Notes: generated from the letters alone by a model not told the origin. Counted from the first letter of the stretch, positions 17,349 to 27,227 are shown. The stretch is DNA of 64,000 bases from Methanogenium organophilum (GCF_026684035.1 NZ_CP113361.1:434001-498000), one strand, 5' to 3'. Made by a program: numbers and translations.

Positions 17349-18068
17349 ATGGACGTAATCATCGGCGGCGGCAAATACGGCGAGCATGCCTTTCAAAAAC
17401 TCCAACAGGACAAGACTCCCGTGGTCGTTCTGGACACAGACCCTGCATGTATACTCCGGACACACCGGCAGATCCCTTCGATTACGATGGATGAACTTGC
17501 GGTTTCAGGCCTCCCCCCGGCAGGTGCCGGGTTCATCCAGGGCGGCATCGCAGAAACAGCGGACGTGATCGCCCGCTGCCGTCCGGAGCGGATCTTCCCC
17601 ACCGTGCCCGTCCATGTCGCTGCCGGCATCATCTCCGCCATCACAGGACTCCGTCCCGATCCGGTCGGCGCCGCCGCAATGGACAGCTGCATCCCGGACA
17701 AGCTGGTGGTCGGCCGCAACGGTGCTGACATCTATTGTTCCCTCAACCGCGTCGGCCGCTGCCCGGACCACTGCCCCGCACCACCTGCTTGTCCGGTGAC
17801 CGGCGTTCGGCGTGCAGAACCCCTTTTTGCCCTGCTCCGCGAATCCCTAACCGCGTGCCCCGGTGATGATACAGAAACACGACCCACACCTGCCGTGATC
17901 ATCGAAAGCCGGCAGTTCGGCCCCGGTCTGGGATATATCCTGACAGAAGACCTCACCTGTGCCATCGCAGACCTCCAAAACACAGGTGCGGATACGGCAT
18001 GGGTTGCGACTGCGTGCCGATGCCACGGGGTTGCAACCGCACTCACCTGCGGGAAGCCGGGTGACTGA
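17349..18068 (+). CDS. Unrecognised Rossmann-like protein with a Cys-rich centre
   Basis: 239 residues, divergent from cbiA/cfbB with 131 bp between the starts. The N-terminus VIIGGGKYGEHAFQKL, then TPVVVLDTDPACILR, reads as a nucleotide-binding beta-alpha-beta unit like TrkA-N domains. The middle has clustered cysteines (CSLNRVGRCPDHCPAPPACP, about 128-147) and the C-terminus another pair (TACRCHG). This spacing could hold a metal or an iron-sulfur cluster. I do not recognise the family. The pairing with a tetrapyrrole amidase and the absence of a precorrin-6A reductase gene here make a redox role in tetrapyrrole synthesis a possibility, no more. Confidence 0.75.
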   Translation: MDVIIGGGKYGEHAFQKLQQDKTPVVVLDTDPACILRTHRQIPSITMDELAVSGLPPAGAGFIQGGIAETADVIARCRPERIFPTVPVHVAAGIISAITGLRPDPVGAAAMDSCIPDKLVVGRNGADIYCSLNRVGRCPDHCPAPPACPVTGVRRAEPLFALLRESLTACPGDDTETRPTPAVIIESRQFGPGLGYILTEDLTCAIADLQNTGADTAWVATACRCHGVATALTCGKPGD

Positions 18069-18180
18069 AACGGACTATGCCGCCGGCCCATCCCATATCT
18101 GTATAGACAATTATTGGCCGTCAAATATCCATGCCGCTGAACCAACCGGTTGACTCATTACAACAAAAAAATGCAACGGC

Positions 18181-18186
18181 TATAAA
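18181..18186 (+). promoter_or_regulatory. TATA box of the MFS exporter gene
   Basis: TATAAA about 27 bp before the ATG at 18211, with no Shine-Dalgarno site between, so the transcript is probably leaderless. Confidence 0.55.
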
Positions 18187-18210
18187 CCACAACACCCTTA
18201 TCTCTCTACT

Positions 18211-19710
18211 ATGGATGAACCGACCCCACCGCCATCGGACACCGGTTTTGGCCTTCTGATTCTCGCCATCTCGCTTGCCACCTTCATGTCCGCACTGGAC
18301 GGGACTATCGTAAACATCGCCCTCCCCACCATCTCCCAAGCCTTTGACGTCTCGTCGAGTACGGTCAGCTGGGTCGCGACCGCCTATCTCCTCGTCATGG
18401 CAGGCGCGGTTCTTATTGTCGGGAAGATCTCGGATATCATCGGGTTCAAACGGATCTTTCTTTCGGGGTTCGTCATCTTCACTCTCGGGTCGTTCTTCTG
18501 CGGATTTCTGCCGGAACTCTTCGACTCCTTTATCACCCTTATCGGTTCACGGGTCTTCCAGGGCATCGGCGGTGCGATGATCACCGCCATCGCACCTGCC
18601 ATGGTGACTGCGTTCATTCCCATGGAACAGAAGGGCAGGGCGATGGGAATAATCATGACCATCGCTGCGCTGGGTACCGCCATTGGCCCGACAGTGGGTG
18701 GTATGCTCACCCAGTACATCTCATGGCACTGGATCTTCTTCATTAATGTACCGGTCGGCATCATCGCCGTCATTCTCGGGCTGAAAGTCATCCCCGGCGG
18801 TGCAACCGGAAGCATTCGAAACCTGACCGACTTCGACCGGTCGGGGGCAGCTCTTATCTTCATCGGTCTTGCAACGCTCCTCTTCGCCGTATCGGAGGGG
18901 CAGGATCTCGGGTGGACGTCTGCCCCTATCCTTCTCGCACTGGGCATCGCAGCGGTCTCCCTGGGGTCTTTCGTGGTGAACGAACTGCGTGCAAAAGAAC
19001 CTCTTCTCGAGCTCAGGCTCTTTGCAAAGAGGAACTTCCTCTTCACCAATCTGATCATGGTACTCGTCTTCCTGAGTTTTGCGGGCATCAACTACCTCCT
19101 GCCGTTTTACCTCCAGTATGTGCAGGGATACGACTCTTCGACGGCAGGCCTCATCCTCACGTCTCTATCCATCGCGATGATGATAGCAGGCATTCTTGCC
19201 GGAGCGCTCTTCAACAGGACAGGAGGACGGCCCCTCTGCATTGCAGCAGCGGCGGTGCTCGTAGTCGGATACTATCTCCTCACCCGCCTGCACACCGAAA
19301 CCGGAACGGGATACGTCGTCCTCTGCCTGCTTCTGGTCGGATTCGGGCTTGGGCTTATCGTCACCCCTGCCTCCAATATGATCATGAATTCTGTTGCAAG
19401 GAAATACCAGGGCATGGTCTCCAGCCTGACCAGCCTGGAGCGCTTTGCTCCGATGACAATAGGCATCGCGCTCTTCAACCTCATCTTCATCCAGGGGATG
19501 CTGCTGGTGGCCGAACACCGGCATATCACAAGCGAGGCGCCCGTCAATATCAAACTGGAGATTCTCACGGCAGGATTTGACATCGCATTTCTCGCAGCAC
19601 TAATTCTCGGAATCGCGATTCTCGTGCTGACCCTCATTGCAAAACAGGAAGTTCACCCGGATTATCGCGAATCAGATGGAGAAAGTACAGACCTGCCCGG
19701 GATGATCTGA
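18211..19710 (+). CDS. MFS drug:H+ antiporter, DHA2 (14-helix, EmrB-like) family
   Basis: 499 residues with about 14 hydrophobic helices. The first helix carries the DHA2 signature FMSALDGTIVNIALPTI and the loop between helices 2 and 3 reads GKISDIIGFKRIF, the classic MFS loop motif. GSRVFQGIGGAMITAI and GRAMGIIMTIAALGTAIGP match motif C-like regions of proton antiporters. It probably exports small toxic or amphipathic molecules in exchange for protons; the substrate cannot be told. It stands alone. Confidence 0.9.
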   Translation: MDEPTPPPSDTGFGLLILAISLATFMSALDGTIVNIALPTISQAFDVSSSTVSWVATAYLLVMAGAVLIVGKISDIIGFKRIFLSGFVIFTLGSFFCGFLPELFDSFITLIGSRVFQGIGGAMITAIAPAMVTAFIPMEQKGRAMGIIMTIAALGTAIGPTVGGMLTQYISWHWIFFINVPVGIIAVILGLKVIPGGATGSIRNLTDFDRSGAALIFIGLATLLFAVSEGQDLGWTSAPILLALGIAAVSLGSFVVNELRAKEPLLELRLFAKRNFLFTNLIMVLVFLSFAGINYLLPFYLQYVQGYDSSTAGLILTSLSIAMMIAGILAGALFNRTGGRPLCIAAAAVLVVGYYLLTRLHTETGTGYVVLCLLLVGFGLGLIVTPASNMIMNSVARKYQGMVSSLTSLERFAPMTIGIALFNLIFIQGMLLVAEHRHITSEAPVNIKLEILTAGFDIAFLAALILGIAILVLTLIAKQEVHPDYRESDGESTDLPGMI

Positions 19711-19766
19711 CCATACGGATACCATTCACCACCCAATTCATTTTTGCCCCCCCGGCCTGACATGAA

Positions 19767-20618
19767 TCAGTACACTCCATCCCCGGTTACCAGAACACCT
19801 TTCACCCAATATGTCCCGTTCGCCTCCCCGGTAAACTCATGGGATATTCTCTCATGGTATGAATTCGACTGCCATCCCCCAACCCACCACTGGTTTATCC
19901 CCTGGAACTCAGTGGAAATAGTGAGGACATTGTGATCATCAGCAGTATATGACAGGATAAACGGCACCTCGATGAAAGAACCGGCATCACCTTCGCTCAG
20001 ATAGGAGCCATCATACATCCCTCCTTCAGCACCGTGGAAATTTACCTGAATACGGTATGGCATGAAGAGCGGCTCATTTCCGACCGGCGATTTGGTATCA
20101 ATCTCATGCCCGGCATCACTATCATACATATGCAGCTCCAATTCAATCAGGAGAGGCGTTTCTTCAGAATAGCTGTCTGAATAGATGTGCGTTGGCTGTG
20201 GAAGTTCGGACTCGTTTTGGCCCGGCAGAATCGCAATTGGTTCAATCCGGTTTTTATAGAGAGGAGTTATTCGGTCAGCCGATATGTTCAGCATGGGAAC
20301 ACCGTTTACCGGCTCTATTTTCGTCGATATACTGCCGGCATGGTCAACATTTTTGAAACTGACACTGGACATATTGATGACCGTCTCATTTTGTCCGGTT
20401 TCCGGATTGTAATACGAAGGAACCGGAATCAGAAGGGTTACATTGTCAATCGGCTCTGATGTGGAGAATTTCAGTTCGTAGATATACACCGATTGTGCAC
20501 TCTCCGTTGCAGTGAAATGAAAAAATCCCATGATAATTACAGAGAACATGATCAGAACGATAATCAGAACAATGATCGCAAGATTTATTCTCCCCGCATC
20601 ATCCGGAAGATTCAACAT
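19767..20618 (-). CDS. Membrane-anchored extracytoplasmic protein, function unknown
   Basis: 283 residues. One N-terminal helix at about 13-33 (INLAIIVLIIVLIMFSVIIM) is followed by an outward beta-rich domain with several N-glycosylation-type Asn-X-Ser/Thr sites. The C-terminal part ends WVKGVLVTGDGVY. No catalytic motif stands out and I do not recognise the family; proteins of this plan are common in Methanomicrobiales. A TATA-like GTATTTATCC (20643-20652, minus strand) lies about 30 bp before the start, with no ribosome site, which fits leaderless expression. Confidence 0.75.
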   Translation of the reverse strand: MLNLPDDAGRINLAIIVLIIVLIMFSVIIMGFFHFTATESAQSVYIYELKFSTSEPIDNVTLLIPVPSYYNPETGQNETVINMSSVSFKNVDHAGSISTKIEPVNGVPMLNISADRITPLYKNRIEPIAILPGQNESELPQPTHIYSDSYSEETPLLIELELHMYDSDAGHEIDTKSPVGNEPLFMPYRIQVNFHGAEGGMYDGSYLSEGDAGSFIEVPFILSYTADDHNVLTISTEFQGINQWWVGGWQSNSYHERISHEFTGEANGTYWVKGVLVTGDGVY

Positions 20619-20817
20619 AATAAAATATCTTCGAACAGAGGAGGGATAAATACGTTTTTATCTGTTTTCAGGAAGGAAAACTGTTCGATGTAAAATGTCT
20701 GCCCGGTGTTTTTGATAAAAATGGAAGATATCAGGATATCTTTGCCGGATATTCGATATTTCTTCCGCGGTTTTCGTTTCGTCACAGAAATGACGGACAA
20801 ACAGGTGGGCTCATGTT

Positions 20818-21690
20818 CTAAACTGTCGCGGTGAATGTCAGTATGGTCTTCCCTGACGAGTCCTGCACAGTTAAGGAATCTCGCTCAATTACGTAGCCTG
20901 CTGCCGTGTTCAGGAGGTTTAGATAGGTAGTCTCCTGTGCCATGATCCCTTCAGGTTCTTCGCAGAACATCTCGGTTGAACCGATCATTCCAAACGAGAG
21001 TGCATTGCCATCAGTTTCGTAAGAAGCGAAGTACGTGTTGCACCCGGCAGAACCTGCGATTTCCCCATCTTCATCAAGGTTCAGGGTGATCTCCGTTCCC
21101 GCGATGACAGAGACAACTGCTTCATTGCCGTTATTGTATGAGGTAAGCATCCACGTGGTTCCCGTCAGAGGCACGGCTGCCGGCGGCACGGCCCTCTCAA
21201 AGACAAGCAGGACGTTTCCGTCTGAATCGCAGAGGTTCAGTTCATCTCCGACACCACTGAAGGAAACGGTTTCGTTGAGCAGTGTGAGGTAATCCGTCTC
21301 CTGCGTCATCAGGTCTTCAGGCCCGGCCATCATGGTGCTCCCGATGAGCCCGAATGAGAGTGCATCGCCATCAGATTCATAAGATGCGAAATACCGGTTA
21401 ACACCGGCAGAGCCTGCGATACCACCGTCTTCATCGAATTCAAGGGTAATCTCCGACCCTTCGATGACAGAGTTCATTCCCCCTGTCACAGTATCATAGG
21501 ATGTCAGCAGCCAGTGGGTTCCGTTTAATCCCGGTGCACGATCTGTTTTGGTATCTGTTCCATTCAGGGCGTCACCATCCGTGCCGGGGGATGCAGAAAG
21601 GCACCCTGCACTGAACAGACAGATTCCCAGAACAAGGGCTGTTCCAAAGAGGATTGATATGCCTGTTTTCCGGCTGTTCTTCGTTGTCAT
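20818..21690 (-). CDS. Lipoprotein with two META (HslJ-like) domains
   Basis: 290 residues. A signal peptide ends in a lipobox (LFSAGC), so the mature protein should be lipid-linked and outside the membrane. Two META domains follow in tandem, about 55-170 and 176-288. Each opens with a W-LTSYN/D segment (HWLLTSYDTVTGG; TWMLTSYNNGNEA), then ITLEFDEDGGIAGSAGVNRY or ITLNLDEDGEIAGSAGCNTY and LSFG-IGST-M. META domains occur in HslJ and related bacterial and archaeal envelope proteins, with a possible stress role. The second copy has two Cys (SAGCNTY and MFCEEP) that the first lacks. Confidence 0.88.
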   Translation of the reverse strand: MTTKNSRKTGISILFGTALVLGICLFSAGCLSASPGTDGDALNGTDTKTDRAPGLNGTHWLLTSYDTVTGGMNSVIEGSEITLEFDEDGGIAGSAGVNRYFASYESDGDALSFGLIGSTMMAGPEDLMTQETDYLTLLNETVSFSGVGDELNLCDSDGNVLLVFERAVPPAAVPLTGTTWMLTSYNNGNEAVVSVIAGTEITLNLDEDGEIAGSAGCNTYFASYETDGNALSFGMIGSTEMFCEEPEGIMAQETTYLNLLNTAAGYVIERDSLTVQDSSGKTILTFTATV

Positions 21691-22053
21691 ACACTATCTC
21701 ATTGTCAAACAAACAGCATAAACAAACCTTTGACTTCGAATAAATTGGAAGTCAATACACCAACAAATATTAAAAATATAGCCATAATGACCTTTTTTGA
21801 TCCACCACACAACGCCTTCAAAGACACCGAATAACCATCTCTTTCACCAAGAGGAAAAAGAGACAGCATCGAAACTATCACGATGGTCGTATCTGCAGCT
21901 GCTTGCAGGAGCCGGGTGTAACCTGAGAGGTACAGAAAACCGGGCAGACATCCACAGGATGAACAGGAACCAGAAAAGAACGAAGGCAATCGATTAAACA
22001 CATGAACTCCTGAAAGACTGATGCAGGAATCTGCAAAAAAATGGAAAATTCGA
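21691..22053. other. Gene-free gap upstream of the META lipoprotein
   Basis: 363 bp. A minus-strand frame (21705-22067) is open but has poor codon composition and no ribosome site. No RNA or repeat seen. Confidence 0.5.
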
Positions 22054-22533
22054 TTATGACCCGACAAAGGCCTCAGTCACCATTCCGTGGAATTCCTCAC
22101 CGGAGCGTTCGATCTCCCGGTTCACCGCATCGATACCAGTGGGATGGTCAATCTTCAGCAGGGCCGCTGCCGTCAGGACACGGCAGCACTCGGAGGACTC
22201 CTGCTCCAGGATGCGGACAAGCGGTTCCACCGCATGGGGACTTTTAATCTCGGCAAGCGCCCAAATGGCAGGATTTCTGACCGTATCATCCCGGGTAGTC
22301 ACTATCTCCAGCAGGGGCCCGACGGACGGTTCGCCCACATGGGCAAGTGCCATAGCAGCCCGCCAGCGAAGGTTCTGGTCTCCACCTGAGAGCAGTTCTA
22401 TAAGGTGCGGGATCGCATCTTCCCCATACTCCCGCAGGGATTGCATTGCCTGCAGGCTCGCATAGGTATCCGGCCCCTGCATCTGCTTCACAATGCGTGT
22501 CACCCCTGTCTCGTTGGATTCTTCTTCTGACAT
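22054..22533 (-). CDS. HEAT-repeat protein
   Basis: 159 residues from the ATG at 22533, which follows a GGGGGGAG-like ribosome site; a GTG one codon earlier is also possible. Four helical repeats are visible: YASLQAMQSLREYGEDAIPH, LRWRAAMALAHVGEPSVGPL, VRNPAIWALAEIKSPHAVEP and CCRVLTAAALLKIDHPTGID. This is the HEAT/PBS-lyase-like pattern used for protein binding or as scaffolds in methanogens. A larger relative lies at 33778-35196. No enzymatic residues are evident. Confidence 0.82.
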   Translation of the reverse strand: MSEEESNETGVTRIVKQMQGPDTYASLQAMQSLREYGEDAIPHLIELLSGGDQNLRWRAAMALAHVGEPSVGPLLEIVTTRDDTVRNPAIWALAEIKSPHAVEPLVRILEQESSECCRVLTAAALLKIDHPTGIDAVNREIERSGEEFHGMVTEAFVGS

Positions 22534-22644
22534 CACATTCTCCCCCCTTGTATGTCATATCCCGCATAGACTTCTGTAACAATAGTAATTTTCAATGCAG
22601 CTTTGCCTCCCTGAAAGCAGTACAGTGCCGTATTGCATACCATT

Positions 22645-24567
22645 TTATAATTGTAAAGGGTTGGAACCCGTATCATGTTCTTCCGGGACCGTAGCCATAT
22701 CCTGGAAGAGGAGCACGGTCCCCATCATCACCCCGTCGGTGTTCCGTACAGGGGCAGGAATTGCAACCACATAAAAGGTGGACCCATTCCGTCTGTGGGC
22801 TGTCAGCACCGCTGCTTCGTCACTGACTTCTGCTGCCGGGTACATTTCATTGCTGTCTTCATCACCCTTGGTCCAGAAGTCTTCCACCGGACGTTCTGCC
22901 AACTCTGCAACCGAAGAATATCCCCACCGCATCAGAAATGCCGGGTTTGCATATTTGATCTCACCACCGTTCGTAATAGCGACCGGCGCACCCAACGCAA
23001 AGAGAGCTTTGCTCTGCAGGCGCAGGTCATCAGAGGCATGCATTAGGTTGGCAATATCGGCGAGAAGAACAGAATGTGCCCGTCGCAGTTCGGTGATATC
23101 TTCGAAGGTGAGGAACTGCGTGGCATCGCAGAGAGTCATCGCCCGGATCAGGATGCTCCTCATATCCCCGTCTTTGCACTGTACCGGCAACCTGCGGGTC
23201 CGAACCTGATTCACCTTCGCCTCCCGACAGTCCGTCCGCCATCCCGCGATCACCGTGCTCCGCAGCACCGGGTCAGGGAAGGCCAGTTCCATCCACTCCC
23301 TTTCAGTCCGGATATCTGTGACCTTATACCCAAACATCCGGGTGAATGCATGATTGATGAAGGTGAAACAACCCTTTGCATCGAGAATGGCTGCCGGGAA
23401 GGGAAAATGTTCAACGACCTCTCGGAACCGCTCGTTGCTCCGCCGGAGCCGCTCCTCGGTCATCCGCCTGCTGATGGCGATCGAGGCCTGCCGGATGAGG
23501 GACTCCAGCGCCCGAAGGTCACCCACATCTTCATCCTCCGACACAAAGATGCCGACATCTCCGAGGAGGCTGCCCTTCCATACAAGAAACGCCACATAGA
23601 CTGTTTTCAGGTTCATTGAAGATACAATGCGATCACAGATATCTGCCGGAATACAATGGAAGGCCAGGTCATAGAAGGAGAGAGACCCGTCCCCGGACGT
23701 GGACCCCAATGTGATCTTGCGAATGCCCCGTTCAATCGCTGCAGGGTCATCAAGAAAGGGCGAATGTAATACCTCTCCCAGAGGGAAGACCATCCCCACC
23801 GGATCACGCTCGATGATGGTGGCGAGGGTGTCGCGGAATGCCTGATCTTCAACCGCCCGGATGACGAACTGATTTGTCTTGTCGTCATAGGACTGAATAA
23901 AAACCCGTCCATACGGAACAAATTCGCGGATCATACCTGCAATACGCGTGTAGATATCCGTCTCCTCAGGAAGATCCACAAACTCCATCGCCGTTTCTGC
24001 GAGAAACGCCATATTTCGAAGACACCTCTGCTTATCAGTGGTGTCCTCCAGAACGACGGTATGACCCTGTCCGCCGTCCGCAAAGACGGTGGGGAACACC
24101 TGCATCCGGAAGAAGAGCTCGGAATTCCGGTGGGGATACCGGATATCTTTGACACACTGCTCACACTTGACCCCTTCAATGAGAGAGAGCGTCTCTTCAG
24201 CAGATATAATGGGGAGCGCAGTTTCCCGGACATTCTTTCCGATGACGTCCGCTTTCTCAAGGGCGGCGAGACCGAGCAGGCGATCATTTGCCTGCAGAAC
24301 CGTGCCATATTCGTCAAGTACTACAATCAGGTCACGGGTAAAACAGAGAAAGGCGGAGAGGGGAACTCGCTGGGCGAGAGAGTAGACCTTTGCGTTGCCG
24401 ACTTCATGCATATCCACCTGTCCTCCCATCCGCAATACCTCGAGGTACTTGGCAACAGAATTTCGGGTGATGCGGGTCGCTTTGGCAATCTCAGTAATTG
24501 TCATCCCCCGTGGCCGAAATCGGAGGGTATTCAGGATGCGATCCGGGGAACCTTGCTCCCGCTCCAT
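22645..24567 (-). CDS. HTH-PAS-GAF-PAS-PAS sensor protein
   Basis: 640 residues. An N-terminal winged-helix domain (about 8-66, ITEIAKATRITRNSVAKYLE) is followed by PAS 1 (about 72-185, LIVVLDEYGTVLQANDRLLG, with a CEQC pair), a GAF-like region (about 195-370), PAS 2 (about 380-500, AAILDAKGCFTFINHAFTRM) and PAS 3 (about 520-630, VAITNGGEIKYANPAFLMRW). There is no histidine kinase or output domain, so it should act directly on DNA as a one-component sensor. Such proteins are abundant in Methanomicrobiales. A TATA-like TAATTTATAG on the minus strand (24595-24604) lies about 30 bp before the ATG, suggesting a leaderless mRNA. Confidence 0.85.
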   Translation of the reverse strand: MEREQGSPDRILNTLRFRPRGMTITEIAKATRITRNSVAKYLEVLRMGGQVDMHEVGNAKVYSLAQRVPLSAFLCFTRDLIVVLDEYGTVLQANDRLLGLAALEKADVIGKNVRETALPIISAEETLSLIEGVKCEQCVKDIRYPHRNSELFFRMQVFPTVFADGGQGHTVVLEDTTDKQRCLRNMAFLAETAMEFVDLPEETDIYTRIAGMIREFVPYGRVFIQSYDDKTNQFVIRAVEDQAFRDTLATIIERDPVGMVFPLGEVLHSPFLDDPAAIERGIRKITLGSTSGDGSLSFYDLAFHCIPADICDRIVSSMNLKTVYVAFLVWKGSLLGDVGIFVSEDEDVGDLRALESLIRQASIAISRRMTEERLRRSNERFREVVEHFPFPAAILDAKGCFTFINHAFTRMFGYKVTDIRTEREWMELAFPDPVLRSTVIAGWRTDCREAKVNQVRTRRLPVQCKDGDMRSILIRAMTLCDATQFLTFEDITELRRAHSVLLADIANLMHASDDLRLQSKALFALGAPVAITNGGEIKYANPAFLMRWGYSSVAELAERPVEDFWTKGDEDSNEMYPAAEVSDEAAVLTAHRRNGSTFYVVAIPAPVRNTDGVMMGTVLLFQDMATVPEEHDTGSNPLQL

Positions 24568-24864
24568 GACAATTGAGCGTCTAATACCATCCTGCTATAA
24601 ATTACTGTGCCAGTCAAAGAAGGATGACCATTTCTGTAGAAATATGGAGTGTTACCGCCTCACGGAGCTATTCCGGGTGATGTGTTCCCGGAGACTTGCC
24701 GTACCCCGCAATTCCTGCTGCAGGGCACAGTCCGGTGAGCAAAAAGAGAGGAGGGGTGTCTTTAAGAGGTTCCCTGTTCTACGGAGAGCAATACCAACTT
24801 CCGGAAAAGGGGTGAAACAAAGATGCAGCGGCAGGATCACAGGCGGACCGGGACGGGTGGAACT

Positions 24865-26580
24865 ATGGTGACAAACAAAGATGTAGCCGCCATCTTCCGT
24901 GAGATGGCCGATCTCCTCACCCTGGAAGGAGTGGCATTCAAACCACAGGCCTATCTCCGGGCGGCACGTGCCATTACGGCTTTGGATGAGGACATAACAG
25001 CCATCGCCGAACGCGGGGAACTTGAGGCAATTGCCGGCGTGGGAACAGCTATCGCCGCAAAGATTACGACGATCATCGACGAGGGACACCTCCCGGCACT
25101 CGACACGCTTCGAAACAAACAGCCATCCGGTCTACGGGACCTGATGAAGATCGAAGGGATCGGGCCAAAAACAGCCCGCCGGCTTTCGACCGAGCTCGGG
25201 ATCACCAGTATCGAAGAGCTCGAGACGGCCGTCGATCAGCACCGGCTGCGCAGGATGAAAGGATTTGGCGCACAATCAGAGAAACAGATAAAAGAAGGGA
25301 TTGAAGCCCTGAAGGGACGGACGAACCGATTTCTCCTCGGGTACATTCTCCCCGATGCAGAGACAATAGAAGCACAGCTTCGGGGACATCCGGCGGTCCT
25401 CAGGGTCTGCCTCGCGGGCTCTATTCGGCGCCGCAAAGAGACCATCGGGGATGTGGACATTCTTGTTGCCGCCGACGACCCGGATGCTGTCTCTGCGTTC
25501 TTCTGCTCCCTGCCGGAGGTGCAGCGGGTGCTGATGCAGGGGCCGAAACGCTCCTCCGTTGTGCTCGCAGCGGACCTGCATGTCGACCTCCGCGTGGTGC
25601 AGGAAGAGGCATTCGGCGCCGCCCTTCAGTACTTCACCGGTTCAAAGGGCCACAACATCCACCTGCGGCAGCGGGCCATCGAACGGGGATGGAAACTGAA
25701 CGAATACGGTCTCTTTGCACGCGAGGGGGAGACCTTGATCGCCCGTACCCATGAGGAAGAGATCTATCGGGCGCTTGACCTCGCCTTCATCCCGCCTGAA
25801 CTGCGTGAGAACAGGGGTGAGGTCGAGGCCGCAGCAGCGGGAGCCCTCCCAACACTCATCGGGTATGATGCGGTGAAGGGTGACCTGCACGTACATACCC
25901 GCTGGAGTGACGGGGCCCATACCATCCGGGAAATGGCAGAGGCGGCACGGGAACGGGGGTGCGAATATATCACCATCTGCGATCACTCGGCAGGGCTCGC
26001 CGTCGCCCATGGCATGACAGACGACAGAATCCGCGAACAGGGAAAAGAGATCGCAGACCTGAACCGTGACCTCAATGACATCACCATCCTGCACGGCATT
26101 GAGGCGAACATCGACCGCGACGGCAACCCGGATGTCAGAAAGGAGATCCTCCGCGATCTCGACTTTGTCGTTGCGAGCATCCACTCCGGGTTCCGGCAGA
26201 CGAAAAAAGAGATGACCGAACGGATGCAAACCGCCATCCATAACGACCACATTGACATGATCGGCCACCCCACCGGCCGGCTCATCCAGAAACGGGAGCC
26301 ATACGCCCTTGATATGGACGCAGTCTTTGAAGCGGCAGCGGCAGCCAATGTCCTGATGGAAATCAACGCATTTCCCTCCCGACTCGACCTCTCCGACGTT
26401 CACTGCCGCCGGGCACGCACATTTGGTGTGATGATAGGTATCGGGACGGATGCCCACCACACCAACCATCTTGGGTATCTGGACTTCGGTGTCGCAGTGG
26501 CACGGCGGGGATGGCTGGAAGAAGCAGATATCCTCAATACCCGGACGCTTGCGGGGCTGCGGAAGTGGCTGGAAACGTAA
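24865..26580 (+). CDS. polX: DNA polymerase X family protein with PHP domain
   Basis: 571 residues from the ATG at 24865, which has a GGGTGG ribosome site; the frame continues upstream to 24823 but those residues are not family-like. N-terminal helix-hairpin-helix region (AIAGVGTAIAAKI, IEGIGPKTARRL), then the nucleotidyltransferase motif GSIRRRKETIGDVDILV near residue 185 with the metal-binding Asp pair, and a C-terminal PHP phosphoesterase domain starting GDLHVHTRWSDG near 340 with further His/Asp motifs (CDHSAG, GTDAHH). Members fill short gaps in base-excision repair, and the PHP domain adds 3'-exonuclease or AP-endonuclease activity. Confidence 0.92.
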   Translation: MVTNKDVAAIFREMADLLTLEGVAFKPQAYLRAARAITALDEDITAIAERGELEAIAGVGTAIAAKITTIIDEGHLPALDTLRNKQPSGLRDLMKIEGIGPKTARRLSTELGITSIEELETAVDQHRLRRMKGFGAQSEKQIKEGIEALKGRTNRFLLGYILPDAETIEAQLRGHPAVLRVCLAGSIRRRKETIGDVDILVAADDPDAVSAFFCSLPEVQRVLMQGPKRSSVVLAADLHVDLRVVQEEAFGAALQYFTGSKGHNIHLRQRAIERGWKLNEYGLFAREGETLIARTHEEEIYRALDLAFIPPELRENRGEVEAAAAGALPTLIGYDAVKGDLHVHTRWSDGAHTIREMAEAARERGCEYITICDHSAGLAVAHGMTDDRIREQGKEIADLNRDLNDITILHGIEANIDRDGNPDVRKEILRDLDFVVASIHSGFRQTKKEMTERMQTAIHNDHIDMIGHPTGRLIQKREPYALDMDAVFEAAAAANVLMEINAFPSRLDLSDVHCRRARTFGVMIGIGTDAHHTNHLGYLDFGVAVARRGWLEEADILNTRTLAGLRKWLET

Positions 26581-26756
26581 GGATATTGAACACACAGCCA
26601 GTAACAACGCTGATGAAAGTATGTGAACACAAGTATATGCACGGTGAAGTTCCCTGCTTCCCTCTTCCCAATGGAAATACCCTGTCTCTCAAATAACGAT
26701 AAAGTAGTGATAACTATCCAAAAATCAGTATATGAAAAATAGAACGATTGGGATTA

Positions 26757-27227
26757 TTACGTTGCTTCTGATAACCGTACTTGTGCATTACCGCTTAATA
26801 TACCGCAAAAAATCGTATCGCCCTGTGAATTCGCGAAACATACATGGTCATCCCCAACCATCTTTGAACCTTCTCCATGATCACAAACAAAGAGGGCGTA
26901 TCCGTCTTCCAGAGAGAGAACGGCATTGGTATAATACCCGCCATCTAAGCACCAAATGATCTTCTCTACGTCTAACTTTAATTTTTCTTTCGTATCGTGG
27001 TAGACGATTGTAACCTGTCCCTTTACTTCGCTATCCGCTCCGTTCGTATCTTCTGTGCAGGGCCCCTGAGCATGAAAGGCAATCGTAACATCACCGATAT
27101 CTTCATCATACACCTGACCTCCGCCATTAACCTTGCAGTAATTCGCTTCACAGCTCATTACCGGTGCGACACATGTTATCGCAAACAGAAGGGCACATGC
27201 AATCAACCCCACATAAATCCTCTTCAT
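26757..27227 (-). CDS. Small secreted cysteine-containing protein, unknown
   Basis: 156 residues. A clear signal peptide (MKRIYVGLIACALLFAITC...) is followed by an exported domain with Cys at NYCKVNGG, GPCTED, IIWCLDGG, LFVCDHGE, HVCFANS and IFCGIL, an even number that could pair as disulfides. A strong ribosome site (GGAGGTAAGAG) precedes the ATG, which supports real expression. I do not recognise the family. It has no co-directional neighbour and faces a long AT-rich gap. Confidence 0.72.
   Translation of the reverse strand: MKRIYVGLIACALLFAITCVAPVMSCEANYCKVNGGGQVYDEDIGDVTIAFHAQGPCTEDTNGADSEVKGQVTIVYHDTKEKLKLDVEKIIWCLDGGYYTNAVLSLEDGYALFVCDHGEGSKMVGDDHVCFANSQGDTIFCGILSGNAQVRLSEAT

Noticed and set aside
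21705-22067. Minus-strand frame of 120 codons
   Set aside because: No ribosome site, no family resemblance; overlaps the end of the HEAT gene.
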